A model generated the notes under the pieces. That model was not told the origin of the DNA, did not search any database, and saw only the letters and a program-made list of their open reading frames with translations. A DNA stretch of 62,926 nt from JBOFFC01 sp051648405 (GTDB lineage: Bacteria; Planctomycetota; Planctomycetia; Pirellulales; Lacipirellulaceae): the NCBI GenBank assembly GCA_051648405.1, contig JBOFFC010000063.1:1-62926 (forward strand), given 5' to 3'. Within the stretch, counting starts at the first letter, position 1; each line of letters starts with the position of its first letter. The position numbers and the translations under genes were made by a program. Positions 11,468 to 20,264 of this stretch are shown piece after piece.

Positions 11468-12421
11468 TCAGCCCCCCGACGCGAGCTGCTCGATCAGCTC
11501 CCAACGCGCGTCACCGCGGCGACGGGCCTCGGGGAGGGCCCGGATCTTCTCGAGTCGCGGCCGGATCCCGTGCCGGTGGGCGACCTGGATCGCCAGTCCC
11601 GGGCGGGCGTTGGCTTCGAGCACCACCGGGCCGACGTTGGCGTCGATCACGAAGTCGATCCCGATGTAGCCGAGCTCCAGCGCGTCGCCGAGCCGCAGCG
11701 ACGCGTCGAGAACGCGTTTCCAATCCGGGAGCTCGATTCCGGCGATCGTGTTGTGCGTGTCGGGGTGGATATCGACGGTGCGGTTCTTGCAGACGCCACC
11801 GTAGGTGACCCCGGTGAACATGTTCACCGCGGCGGCGATCGCCCCCTGGTGCAGGTTGGCGCGGCCCCCCGACTCGTGCGTCGGCAGGCGGACCATCGCC
11901 ATCACGGGGACCCCCAGGTAGAGGATCACCCGCACGTCGGGAGTCCCCCCGACCGAGACGGCGTCGAGCGTCGGGTGGGTGACGATCCGCTGCTCGACGA
12001 TCACGCTGTCGGGGCGACCGCCAAGCGAGTACAGGCCCGAGATGATCGTCGATAGGTGGTAACGCAGGTCCACCCAGTAGATGCGCCGCCCGCTGGGGGT
12101 CAGGTACACGTCCCCGAAGTGCTCGGCGATCACCACGACGCCACGCCCAGCGGCCCCCTTGGCGGGCTTGGCGACGAAGTCGCGCCGGTCCTGGACCATG
12201 TCGCGGAAGCGACGCAGGTCGCTCTGCGACTTGAGCACGCCGTACGTCTTGGGGACCGGGATCGAGTGCTGCTCGCAGATCTGCTTGGTGAGCAGCTTGT
12301 TATCAACGCGCGGGTAGTACTTCCTCGGGTTCCCCTCGAGGATGTAGCTCAGGTTGCGGCGGTTGATGCCGAGGATCCCGCTCTCGCGGAGCTCGCTCGG
12401 CCATGCGAACCAGCTGGGCAC
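11468..12421 (-). CDS. RimK-related ATP-grasp ligase (alpha-L-glutamate ligase homologue)
   Basis: A 317-residue ATP-grasp protein resembling the alpha-L-glutamate ligase homologue family, which probably adds an amino acid to an unknown acceptor. The ATP-binding part includes FVAKPAKGAAGRGVVVI and the metal site is near VVLEANARPGLAIQ. The GTG at 12421 was chosen because an AAGGAA ribosome site sits just upstream and this gives the family's usual length; the upstream open frame belongs to the antisense of the neighbouring gene. It follows the transglutaminase-like 7TM gene by about 60 bases. Family members commonly occur next to that protein and a retropepsin-like protease, as here. Confidence 0.9.
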   Translation of the reverse strand: MPSWFAWPSELRESGILGINRRNLSYILEGNPRKYYPRVDNKLLTKQICEQHSIPVPKTYGVLKSQSDLRRFRDMVQDRRDFVAKPAKGAAGRGVVVIAEHFGDVYLTPSGRRIYWVDLRYHLSTIISGLYSLGGRPDSVIVEQRIVTHPTLDAVSVGGTPDVRVILYLGVPVMAMVRLPTHESGGRANLHQGAIAAAVNMFTGVTYGGVCKNRTVDIHPDTHNTIAGIELPDWKRVLDASLRLGDALELGYIGIDFVIDANVGPVVLEANARPGLAIQVAHRHGIRPRLEKIRALPEARRRGDARWELIEQLASGG

Positions 12422-12483
12422 GGCTGTCTTCCTTGGCGCCAACGTCGGGCGGACGGAGAAACTCGGGGTAGGTCTCTCTTCGG

Positions 12484-14061
12484 CTACACGCCGCGAGCCG
12501 CTTGCTCGGCCTTCACCAGGTCGCGGAATCGGTAGAGCTCGGTGAGGCGGTAGCCCGTGTAGCGGCCAATCGCGACGAACGCCGCGAGGGTGAGCAGGTG
12601 GGCCTCGGGGTAAACCAGGATGAAGTCCCCCACCGCCTTCCAGCTCAGCAGCAGGTAGCAGCAGGTCGCCACCAGGAGCGTCCCCAGGGTCAGTTGGATC
12701 GCGAACGTGAAGCCGTCTTCCTCGATCGTCACGTAGAACCGCTCGATGAGTATCGTGAGGATCACCAGCGGCAGCAGCACGGCCTTCGCGCTGGGCGTGA
12801 TCCCCAGGTAGTCGAGGGCCGAGACCCCAAAGACCACGCAGAGGATGATCGTCGTCAGCAGTATGCTGAGCCGAGGGACCATCAGCAGCCGGAGCCGCTC
12901 GACCAGCACCCGGCCGAACATCCCTGCGAACAGGACCACGAACAGCACGATCAGGCCCGAGCCCCAGTCGGCGTAGATGAAGCTCACGGCGAACAGCGCC
13001 GGGGCGAACGTCCCGAACGTGCGGATCCCGACCACGTTGCGGAACAGCGAGGCGATGAGCGCGCCGAACGGGAGCAGCAGTAGGAGCGACAGCACCTCGT
13101 GCATCTTCACCGGGAGCCGAGTCAGGTCGAACACCTGCGACGGGCGGCGGGTCTCCGACATCAGCACCTCGGGCGGGGGGCCCATGCGGCTGATTGTGTA
13201 GCTCTCGGTCGCGGCCGGCGCCGCGACGCGCGTGCGCACGATGTTCTCGCCGTCGCGCCGGGCGACGAGGAAGTTGCTCGGCATGTCGCGGGCGTAGCCG
13301 TACTCGGGGTCGAAGGGGACCCAGCGGTTGCCGCGGAAGACCTCGAGCCAAACGTGCGGCTTCACGCCCGAACCCTGGCGGATCTCGAAGCCCGTGACCA
13401 TCCGAGCCGGGACGTCGCTGGCGCGGCAGAGGGTGACCATGGTCCTGGCCCGCGACAGCGGCGTAGCGGCCTGGTTCTCGAGCGCACCGAGCACCGAATG
13501 GCTGGCGCCGGCCGCCTCCTCACGCTTGAGGTCGCTGCAGTAGTCGAAAATCCACTGGACGAGCTCCTCCTCGCGGGTCCATTCGGCCCGCTGCAGCGCT
13601 TGCTGAACCTTGACCAGGCCGGTCGGCAGTTCCGGCTCGGCGCGGGTGTACCGCGCGCGGGTCTCGGGGCCGAGGTTCACGTACTCCTCGGCGGCCTGGG
13701 CCCGGGCAGGTTGCAGGCGCAGCTCGAACTCGGCTGTAACCGAGTAGACCCCCTGCTGGGTCGTGAAAACGACCATCTCCCGCGTGCCGCTCGGCCCCAG
13801 CTTCACGACGTCGGGCCGCAGGTTGGGGGCCGAGAGCTCTTCCTTCAGGACGCGGATGTTCCGCCCCTCGGTCGGGAAGGCGATCCGGACTTCCGAGTCG
13901 TTCCCTTCGGCCGTAAAGCCGATGACGTAGGTCAGCAACCAGTTGCTGTCTTGCTGGGCCTCGCGGGCGGCGCTGCGTGTGCCGTGACGCAGGTAAATCC
14001 CGAGCGTCCCCAGCAGCACAAGGCCGGCGATCGCAAGCTGACTAAGAAACCGCGCGCTCAA
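12484..14061 (-). CDS. inactive transglutaminase fused to seven transmembrane helices
   Basis: A 525-residue membrane protein. One N-terminal helix (about 6-24) leads to an extracytoplasmic region with a transglutaminase-like fold (about 165-290; CRASDVPARMV, HVWLEVF, FDPEYG). About seven C-terminal helices follow (about 335-510). Known members of this family are called inactive transglutaminases; here a CRA motif and downstream His and Asp can still be seen. It forms a unit with the ATP-grasp ligase downstream and the divergent retropepsin-like protease. Its start appears to be TTG at 14061, with no clear ribosome site. It probably works in the envelope on a peptide or wall component. Confidence 0.88.
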   Translation of the reverse strand: MSARFLSQLAIAGLVLLGTLGIYLRHGTRSAAREAQQDSNWLLTYVIGFTAEGNDSEVRIAFPTEGRNIRVLKEELSAPNLRPDVVKLGPSGTREMVVFTTQQGVYSVTAEFELRLQPARAQAAEEYVNLGPETRARYTRAEPELPTGLVKVQQALQRAEWTREEELVQWIFDYCSDLKREEAAGASHSVLGALENQAATPLSRARTMVTLCRASDVPARMVTGFEIRQGSGVKPHVWLEVFRGNRWVPFDPEYGYARDMPSNFLVARRDGENIVRTRVAAPAATESYTISRMGPPPEVLMSETRRPSQVFDLTRLPVKMHEVLSLLLLLPFGALIASLFRNVVGIRTFGTFAPALFAVSFIYADWGSGLIVLFVVLFAGMFGRVLVERLRLLMVPRLSILLTTIILCVVFGVSALDYLGITPSAKAVLLPLVILTILIERFYVTIEEDGFTFAIQLTLGTLLVATCCYLLLSWKAVGDFILVYPEAHLLTLAAFVAIGRYTGYRLTELYRFRDLVKAEQAARGV

Positions 14062-14217
14062 GGGAGTTGCCGCCGTGCAAGTTGGAACAAGACTTCGTGG
14101 ATGTCGATCGCGAACCGTAGCTCAGTGAAATCCGTAGACTATAACTTACGGTCTCCGGCCAGGTTTCCCCAACCCGCCCTCTCTCCACAGCTTCCGAGCT
14201 CGCTGCAAGCCCGAAAC

Positions 14218-14892
14218 ATGGCGCAAACCTCCCCATCGCGTCCAGCCCACCCCTTTACGCCCCGGTCGGGCCGTGGTTCGGCTGGACTAGCGGCCGTGAT
14301 CCTGACGCTCGCGTTGCTGGCCCCCTCGCTGATTGCCCACGGGGCGGCGGCCGAGGACCTCGCCGGGGACGGCGGCAAGGGCGCCGTCGCCACCAAGGAC
14401 CAGTCGCCCGCGAAGGCCAGCCCGATTGAGGTCGCCGACGCGGACGAGGCCGAGAACGCCGAGCCGTACGGCGAGAAGCGCATCATCGGCGCGACCGCTC
14501 ACCTGCGTGAGGCCTCGACCGGCCTGCGGTTCCTGGCCCGCGTCGATTCGGGCGCAAAGAGCTGCTCGCTCCACGCCGAAGAGGTCCGTATCGACGACCC
14601 GAGCGACAAGATGAAGAAGAACATCGGCAAGGCGGTTCGCTTCCGCGTGCTCGACGAGAAGGGGGAGAGCCACTGGATCGACGCCGAGATCGCCGAGACG
14701 GTGACGATCAAAACGAGCGAGGCCCGCGACCGCCGCTACAAAGTCTGGCTGAGCCTCAAGCACGGCGACTTCGAGAAGCGGGTGACTGTCACGCTGAATG
14801 ACCGCTCGCACATGGAGTTCCCGCTGCTAGTCGGCCGCAACTTCCTGCGCGGCGATTTCGTCGTCGATGTCGAGCACGACAGCCTCGACTGA
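14218..14892 (+). CDS. retropepsin-like (ATP-dependent zinc protease/DUF785 family) protein
   Basis: A 224-residue protein with an N-terminal signal or anchor (about residues 20-45), an acidic linker, then the DUF785-type domain (about 85-224). The key motif is RVDSGAKSCSLHA, whose D-S-G-A matches an aspartic protease active site, with PLLVGRNFL near the end. The family has been named ATP-dependent zinc protease, but the fold is retropepsin-like. It is divergent from the 7TM-transglutaminase/ATP-grasp pair (156 bases between starts), a likely functional set. The ATG was picked because the signal sequence begins there. Confidence 0.87.
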   Translation: MAQTSPSRPAHPFTPRSGRGSAGLAAVILTLALLAPSLIAHGAAAEDLAGDGGKGAVATKDQSPAKASPIEVADADEAENAEPYGEKRIIGATAHLREASTGLRFLARVDSGAKSCSLHAEEVRIDDPSDKMKKNIGKAVRFRVLDEKGESHWIDAEIAETVTIKTSEARDRRYKVWLSLKHGDFEKRVTVTLNDRSHMEFPLLVGRNFLRGDFVVDVEHDSLD

Positions 14893-15097
14893 CCGCACGT
14901 CAGGTCCCGACGCTGGAACCCGTGACCGCGGCGTTCCCAAAGCGCGAGTCGGCGCCTCCAAAGCTACGCCCGTGACCGGAAATCGCCGTCCGGGCGAGGC
15001 TTGAAAACGTCTCGTGGCGTGGTTCAACTAGCCACGACGAAGGGGCGATCGGGGCCCCGCGAAGGCGTCTCTTCTCTCGGTCGTCTGCAGGATTCTC

Positions 15098-16858
15098 ATG
15101 GAAACACTCGACTGGGTCGTCATCGGCGGGTACTTCGCCGTCCTCGGTGCGCTGGCCCTGTGGGTCATTCGGCAGAAGAACGAGACCGCGACGGACTACT
15201 TCATGGCCGGCCACAGCCTTGGCTGGTTCGTCGTCGGGGCGTCGATCTTCGCCTCGAACATCGGCTCGGAGCACCTCGTGGGGCTCGCCGGCTCGGGGGC
15301 GACCGACGGCGTCGCGCTCGCCCACTACGAGCTGCACGCGTGGTGCCTGCTGGTTTTAGGGTGGTTCCTGATCCCCTACTACACCCGCAGCAAGGTGTTC
15401 ACGATGCCCGAGTTTCTCGAGCGTCGTTACTCCCCCGCCGCACGCTACACGCTGAGCATCATCTCGCTGGTGGCGTACGTCGTGACCAAGATCGCGGTCG
15501 GGATCTTCGCGGGAGGGGTCGTGTTCGAGGTCCTGCTCCCCGACCTGAGGTTCGGCCCGCTCGACAGCTTCTGGGCGGGGTCCCTGCTGGTGCTCGTCGT
15601 GACCGGTCTGTACACGATCGTCGGCGGGTTCCGCGCGGTGGCGTACACCGAGACGCTTCAGACAGTGATCTTGATCGTCGGTTCGGTGCTCGTGACCTAC
15701 TACGGGTTGCAAGAGCTTGGCGGCTGGACCGCGCTGCGCGACTCGCTGGGGGACGACATGTTCAACCTCTGGAAGCCGATGGTCCCGGAAGGCCTCGCCC
15801 TCGAGTGGGCCCCGGTTGAAGAGCGTAACGACGCCGGCGAGCTCACACGCCAAGCCTGGTACTTCAACGGCGAGTACCCGTGGTTCGGCATGCTGTTCTG
15901 CGCGCCGATCATCGGCATGTGGTACTGGTGCACCGACCAGTACATCGTCCAGCGGGCGCTCGGCGCCGAGAACGAGACCGAGGCCCGCCGCGGGACGATC
16001 TTCGCGGCATTCCTCAAGCTGCTCCCGGTCTTCATCTTCATCATCCCCGGGATGATCTGCTTAGCGCTGGCGAAGACCGGCGAGTTCGCGGCCCTCTCGC
16101 CGCTTGTGGACGCCGACGGCGCCGTCGTCCGCGAGAAGGCCCAGGCCGCCTTCCCGCTGATGGTTCAGGCGGTGCTCCCCACCGGCGTGCGAGGGATCGT
16201 GGTCGCCGGTCTGCTGTCGGCGCTGATGAGCTCGCTCGCCGGGGTCTTCAACGCGTGCAGCACGCTATTCACGATCGACCTGTACCAGAAGTTCTTCCCG
16301 AACTCGACCGAGCGGGCGCTGGTCAGCGTCGGTCGTTGGGCTACCGCAGCGATGGTGCTGATCGGGGTCCTGTGGATCCCCATCATCCGCGGGTCGCAGG
16401 GCCTCTACGACTACCTGCAGAGCGTGCAAGGCTACCTTGCGCCACCGATCTTCGTCGTGTTCTTCGTCGGCATCTTCTGGAAGCGCGCCAACGCGGCCGG
16501 CTGCCTTTGGTCGCTGGTCGTCGGGTTCGCGCTCGGCCTTCTGCGCCTCGGCATCGACACGGCGCCCAAGCTCTACGAGAACTTCCAGTACGAAACGGGC
16601 TCGCTGTTCTGGATCATCGGCAAGACGTACTTCCAGTACTACAGCCTGCTGATCACGCTCGTGAGCACGGCGGTGCTGGTGCTTGTAAGCCTTGCGACAC
16701 GCGAGCCCGACTACGAAAAGATCAGCGGACTGACCTACGGCGCGGTCACCGACGCCGACAAGGCCGCCAGCCGCGCGACCTGGGGCGCCATCGACGTCGG
16801 GGCCTCGCTGGCCGTCTTGGCGATGATCGTCGCGGCTTACGTCTACTTCAGCGGCTGA
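15098..16858 (+). CDS. sodium/solute symporter of the SSS (SGLT) family
   Basis: A 586-residue polytopic membrane protein with about 14 hydrophobic segments. The start (TDYFMAGHSLGWFVVGASIF and GSEHLVGLAG) is typical of the SGLT-like branch of the sodium:solute symporters, as are YTIVGGFRAVAYTE and LMSSLAGVFNACSTLFTIDL. It would import a small solute, perhaps a sugar, with Na+; the substrate cannot be read from sequence. It stands alone, preceded by about 200 bases without a clear gene. A short hairpin (CTTCCC/GGGAAG) near 16870 may end transcription between it and the convergent neighbour. Confidence 0.93.
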   Translation: METLDWVVIGGYFAVLGALALWVIRQKNETATDYFMAGHSLGWFVVGASIFASNIGSEHLVGLAGSGATDGVALAHYELHAWCLLVLGWFLIPYYTRSKVFTMPEFLERRYSPAARYTLSIISLVAYVVTKIAVGIFAGGVVFEVLLPDLRFGPLDSFWAGSLLVLVVTGLYTIVGGFRAVAYTETLQTVILIVGSVLVTYYGLQELGGWTALRDSLGDDMFNLWKPMVPEGLALEWAPVEERNDAGELTRQAWYFNGEYPWFGMLFCAPIIGMWYWCTDQYIVQRALGAENETEARRGTIFAAFLKLLPVFIFIIPGMICLALAKTGEFAALSPLVDADGAVVREKAQAAFPLMVQAVLPTGVRGIVVAGLLSALMSSLAGVFNACSTLFTIDLYQKFFPNSTERALVSVGRWATAAMVLIGVLWIPIIRGSQGLYDYLQSVQGYLAPPIFVVFFVGIFWKRANAAGCLWSLVVGFALGLLRLGIDTAPKLYENFQYETGSLFWIIGKTYFQYYSLLITLVSTAVLVLVSLATREPDYEKISGLTYGAVTDADKAASRATWGAIDVGASLAVLAMIVAAYVYFSG

Positions 16859-16915
16859 CGCGCCAAGCTCTGCTTCCCCTTAAAGGGAAGGGGGATTCGA
16901 GCTGCACGTCGCTCG

Positions 16916-18259
16916 TTAAATCCCGAACTGCCGCAGCACGGTCTCGAAGACATCAACGTCGGCGAGCGTCCGCTCGACGAACACCGAGGGCTCGCTCGCG
17001 AGCAGCACGCCACGCTGGGCGCCGTCCCACGCCGGGGCGCCGTGCGAGCCTCGCGTCAGCGTCGCGTCGAGGGGGATCCCCCCGCCGTGCTCGGCGAACA
17101 GCGCGCGGTCGAACTCCATCTCCACCGGATCGAAGCCCGGCTTGCGGTGGATGTCGATTGTCCGCGCGAACAGCGGCGCGTGCGCGTCGTCGAGCCAGTA
17201 GTAGTACGCGAACCAACTGTCGGCCTCTGCCACCAGCACCAGGTCCCCCGATCGCTCGTGTTCGAGCCCCAGGCGTCGCTGCTCGTCGCGGTCGAGGAGC
17301 TGCGCGACCCCCGGTCGGCCGCGGAACAGGTCGGCCACGCGTCCCGTGACCGCGGCGTCGCTGTCGCGCACGTAGACGTGCGCGTGCTGGTGGTCGGCGA
17401 GGGCCCAGGCGGGGCTCGCCGCGAGGTCGAGCAGCTCGCGGCCGTCCCCGTCGAGCGTGGTGACCGTTAGCCCCGCCTCACGCAGCACGCGGTTGGGGTA
17501 GACCACGCGCGACACGAGGGTCACGGCGTACTCCGACGCCACGAGCCACAGCACGCGTTCCCCGGGCCACAAGGCGGCGACCCCGGCCCGCAGCCGGGCG
17601 ACCTCGTCGTCGAGCTCCGAGCACGCTTCGTGCGCCTCGGGCGAGTCGGGCCCCCGTTTCTGCGACGCGTAGTCGAGGTGCGGCAAGTAGACGTAGCTGA
17701 AGGCCGGTCGCTCGCGCTCGGCCATCCACAGGAACGACGAGACGATCCACCGCGTGCCGGCGATCCCGGCGAGAGGTCCCCAGAAGTGCTGGAGCGGGAA
17801 GTGCCCGAGCGTGTCGCGGAGCTCGCCGTACATCGACTGTGGCTTTGTGTAGCACCACAGCGACTCGCTGCCATCGGGGTTGTGGATCGGCGCGGGGGTG
17901 CAGACCCACTCGGCCGCGCAACCCTTGGCAAGAAGAGGGAACCAGACCGCCGAGGTGAGCTCCGGGTCGTGCTGCGCCAGCCGGTCCCAGACCCGCGGCC
18001 GCTGAACGGCGTCGGCCCACGAGGTCCACATCTCGAGCCGCCCCGCTTTGCGGTGGAACAGCCCGTTCGCGACGACGCCGTGCTCCGAGGGGGTGGCGCC
18101 GGTCGTCATGTTTGCTTGCACCGCGCACGTGACCCCGGGGAAGCTGGGGACCAGCGTCGCGAAGTCTCCCGTCTCGACCATCGCACGCAAGTGCGGCATC
18201 CGCGCGAGGTCGCGCTCGCGCAGCGCGGGGACAGAAAGCAGGATCACGCGGTCGGGCAT
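16916..18259 (-). CDS. alkaline-phosphatase-superfamily phosphodiesterase/nucleotide pyrophosphatase-like protein (ebo-type)
   Basis: A 447-residue protein of the type I phosphodiesterase/nucleotide pyrophosphatase fold. The nucleophile region FPGVTCAVQANMTTGATPSEHGV and a late GSHG metal site fit the superfamily. Other metal-binding positions are unusual: the first Asp site reads SVPALRERD and the usual SDHG reads SEYA. SEY-type members exist, so activity may differ rather than be lost. It is the last of four minus-strand genes with UbiA and two TIM barrels, resembling the EboF position of ebo metabolite-transport clusters. Substrate unknown. Confidence 0.78.
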   Translation of the reverse strand: MPDRVILLSVPALRERDLARMPHLRAMVETGDFATLVPSFPGVTCAVQANMTTGATPSEHGVVANGLFHRKAGRLEMWTSWADAVQRPRVWDRLAQHDPELTSAVWFPLLAKGCAAEWVCTPAPIHNPDGSESLWCYTKPQSMYGELRDTLGHFPLQHFWGPLAGIAGTRWIVSSFLWMAERERPAFSYVYLPHLDYASQKRGPDSPEAHEACSELDDEVARLRAGVAALWPGERVLWLVASEYAVTLVSRVVYPNRVLREAGLTVTTLDGDGRELLDLAASPAWALADHQHAHVYVRDSDAAVTGRVADLFRGRPGVAQLLDRDEQRRLGLEHERSGDLVLVAEADSWFAYYYWLDDAHAPLFARTIDIHRKPGFDPVEMEFDRALFAEHGGGIPLDATLTRGSHGAPAWDGAQRGVLLASEPSVFVERTLADVDVFETVLRQFGI

Positions 18260-18382
18260 CGCGGACTCGGGTCGCTTTTCGGCGGGGAGAGGGGACCACT
18301 CGGACCGCCGCGTCGCGCGACGGTTCTCAGCGAACCTACCAGGGAGCGAGCCGCGGGAAAACGCTCGGCCATCCCGACCGCA

Positions 18383-19264
18383 TCACCTCGAACCCGGGAA
18401 CCACGCCCCCCCAGGGAAGTGCGGCGTCACCAGCGGCTCGAGCCGCTCGAGCGCGCGGCGAGCGGCGAGCGGCGCGTCGTGGCTGTGGCGGCTGAGCTCG
18501 ACGCACGCGCAGCCCTCGTAGCCGATTCGCGCCAGCGTGCCGAACACGGCGTCGAAGTCGAGGTCGCCATCCCCCGGCATGAGGTGCTCGTGGACCACGG
18601 GGATCGAGTCGTCGAGGTGGACGTTCAGCAGGTCGCTCGCCCCCTCCTCAAGCGACGCGACAACCGGCTCGCCGTTGACCACGAGGTGCCCGACATCGAC
18701 CGTCAGGCCGAGGAGGTCGGTCGGAACGCCGTGCGCGGCAAGTCGTTCTTTGAGAGCCGCGTAGTCGGCGACCGTCTCGACAAGCATCCCCGGCTCGGGC
18801 TCGAAGGCCAGCGGCACGCGCAGGCGGGCGGCGGCGGCGAGCCCCTGGGCGAGCGACTCGTCGAGCCGCGCAGTCGCTTCGTCGAGCCCTGCGCCGTCGT
18901 GGACGACCCCCGACCAGATCGAGACGCAGTCGGCCCGGAGCTCGGCGGCCAGGTCGATGCACTGCGCGAGGAACGCCACGCGGACGTCGCGCGCCTCGCG
19001 CGTCGGCGAGACGAGCGTCGGCTCGTGCTTCCGCAGCGGGTCGAGCAGGTACCGCGCGCCGGTCTCGACGACGACCCGCAAGCCGTGCTTGCGGGCGAGC
19101 CGACGGACCCGCGCGACTTGCTCGCCGACCCCCGCGCCGCGCGGGTTCAGCGCGTGGTGATCGACGGTGATCGCGACCGCCCGGTAGCCGAGCGCCGCGA
19201 GCACCTCGATCGCCCCTTCGAGCGCGTGGTTCGCAAACCCGTTCGTGTTGTAACCCAGGAGCAT
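18383..19264 (-). CDS. sugar phosphate isomerase/epimerase-like TIM barrel (first of two in the ebo-like group)
   Basis: A 293-residue AP-endonuclease-2/xylose-isomerase type TIM barrel. Metal-site motifs are recognisable: LAFEPEPGML, TVDVGHL, NVHLDDSIP with a nearby HEHLMPGDGDLDF, and CVELSRHSHD. It would isomerise or epimerise a sugar-like compound. It resembles the protein at 20265-21131 (both have HxHLxPGDGxxDFD and a C-terminal AARRALExL), so the two are probable paralogues around the UbiA gene. EboE of ebo clusters is also a TIM barrel but longer. Confidence 0.82.
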   Translation of the reverse strand: MLLGYNTNGFANHALEGAIEVLAALGYRAVAITVDHHALNPRGAGVGEQVARVRRLARKHGLRVVVETGARYLLDPLRKHEPTLVSPTREARDVRVAFLAQCIDLAAELRADCVSIWSGVVHDGAGLDEATARLDESLAQGLAAAARLRVPLAFEPEPGMLVETVADYAALKERLAAHGVPTDLLGLTVDVGHLVVNGEPVVASLEEGASDLLNVHLDDSIPVVHEHLMPGDGDLDFDAVFGTLARIGYEGCACVELSRHSHDAPLAARRALERLEPLVTPHFPGGAWFPGSR

Positions 19265-19324
19265 GGCTCAACCGATACGCTCGGCGTAGGGAAGGTAGCG
19301 CTAGTCGCATCGTGCCGACGCGCG

Positions 19325-20230
19325 TCAAGTCTGGGGGACAACTCGCGCCAGCCCGATCGTCAGCGGCAGAAGCGCGAGGATCGCGAGCCCGGCCACGGGA
19401 CCAGCGTAAAGGCACCCGAGCAGGGCGTCGATCACCACCAGCCCCTGGATGCCGATGCCGACGCCGCGGCCGACGTTCCGGCGGGTCGGCCGCGAGACGC
19501 CGGCGACCATCCCGCGGACGGCGAGCAGCGCCGCGATCGCCCAACCCCGAAACCACGCCCCCGGGTGCAGCCGCGCCAGTTCGGCGACACGCTCCCACGG
19601 CAACGCAGAGAGCGTGTAGAGCCCCAGCAACGAGATCACGAGCCCCAGCACGAGCCGCGGTCGGCGTGGGACGCGGGCCTCGTCACGCGCAAAGAGCGTC
19701 AGCCCCGCGACGTACAGCAGCACCCCCGGCGCAACGGCGGCGACCGCGGCGGGGTCGAGCGGGACGATCGCCATCCCGAGCACGCCGTTCAGGGCCCGGC
19801 AGCAGCCCATCAGCGGCGGGCCCACGAGCGTGTGCTTGAGCGGCGAGTTGTACGCCGCGATCGCGCAGAGTAGCGCAATCGCGACCCAGCCCGGCGCACT
19901 ACCGGGAGCGAGCCACGACACGAACCCAGCAGAGCACACCCCCAACCCGAGCAAGCAGGCGGCCAGCCAGGCCGCCGCTCGGCGCGAGACGGCGCCCTCG
20001 GCGATCGGTCGGCCGCGCCGATCGATCGCGTCGCGCTCCGCGTCGGCCCAGTCGTTGAGCGCCATCCCCCCGTGGTAGAGGCACAGCGACGATGCGGTCA
20101 GCAGCGCCAGCCCCCAACTCGGCGCCAGCGCCCCGGTCGCGACGGCACACCCCATCCAGACATCGGCCACTGCGGTCGGCGCGTTCGAGAGACGCAGCAG
20201 CTTCGCGACGGCGACGAAGGTTTTCACCAC
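19325..20230 (-). CDS. UbiA-family prenyltransferase (EboC-like)
   Basis: An about 300-residue integral membrane protein with eight or so helices. The first Asp-rich motif is NDWADAERDAIDRRGRPIAEG, fitting UbiA enzymes, followed by YNSPLKHTL and a weak second motif (FARDEARVP). UbiA proteins move a prenyl group onto an aromatic or other acceptor in the membrane; EboC is a relative of unclear chemistry. The start is uncertain: GTG codons at 20230 or 20227 begin next to the membrane-proximal segment, while a TTG at 20287 would overlap the upstream gene by 23 bases. The first bases lie in a sequence resembling a dispersed repeat (CTCCGTGGTGAAA). Confidence 0.82.
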   Translation of the reverse strand: MVKTFVAVAKLLRLSNAPTAVADVWMGCAVATGALAPSWGLALLTASSLCLYHGGMALNDWADAERDAIDRRGRPIAEGAVSRRAAAWLAACLLGLGVCSAGFVSWLAPGSAPGWVAIALLCAIAAYNSPLKHTLVGPPLMGCCRALNGVLGMAIVPLDPAAVAAVAPGVLLYVAGLTLFARDEARVPRRPRLVLGLVISLLGLYTLSALPWERVAELARLHPGAWFRGWAIAALLAVRGMVAGVSRPTRRNVGRGVGIGIQGLVVIDALLGCLYAGPVAGLAILALLPLTIGLARVVPQT

Positions 20231-20264
20231 GGAGGGCACAGCGAGCAGGGAGGAAGCCGCGGGC

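Noticed and set aside
11468..13351. A 627-codon open frame on the minus strand containing the ATP-grasp ligase
   Set aside because: The first 310 codons are antisense to the 7TM transglutaminase gene frame and Arg/Pro-rich; the ligase begins at GTG 12421 with a ribosome site.
17630..19873. A 747-codon open frame on the plus strand
   Set aside because: Antisense to the phosphodiesterase and TIM-barrel genes, low-complexity Arg/Val-rich, no domains.
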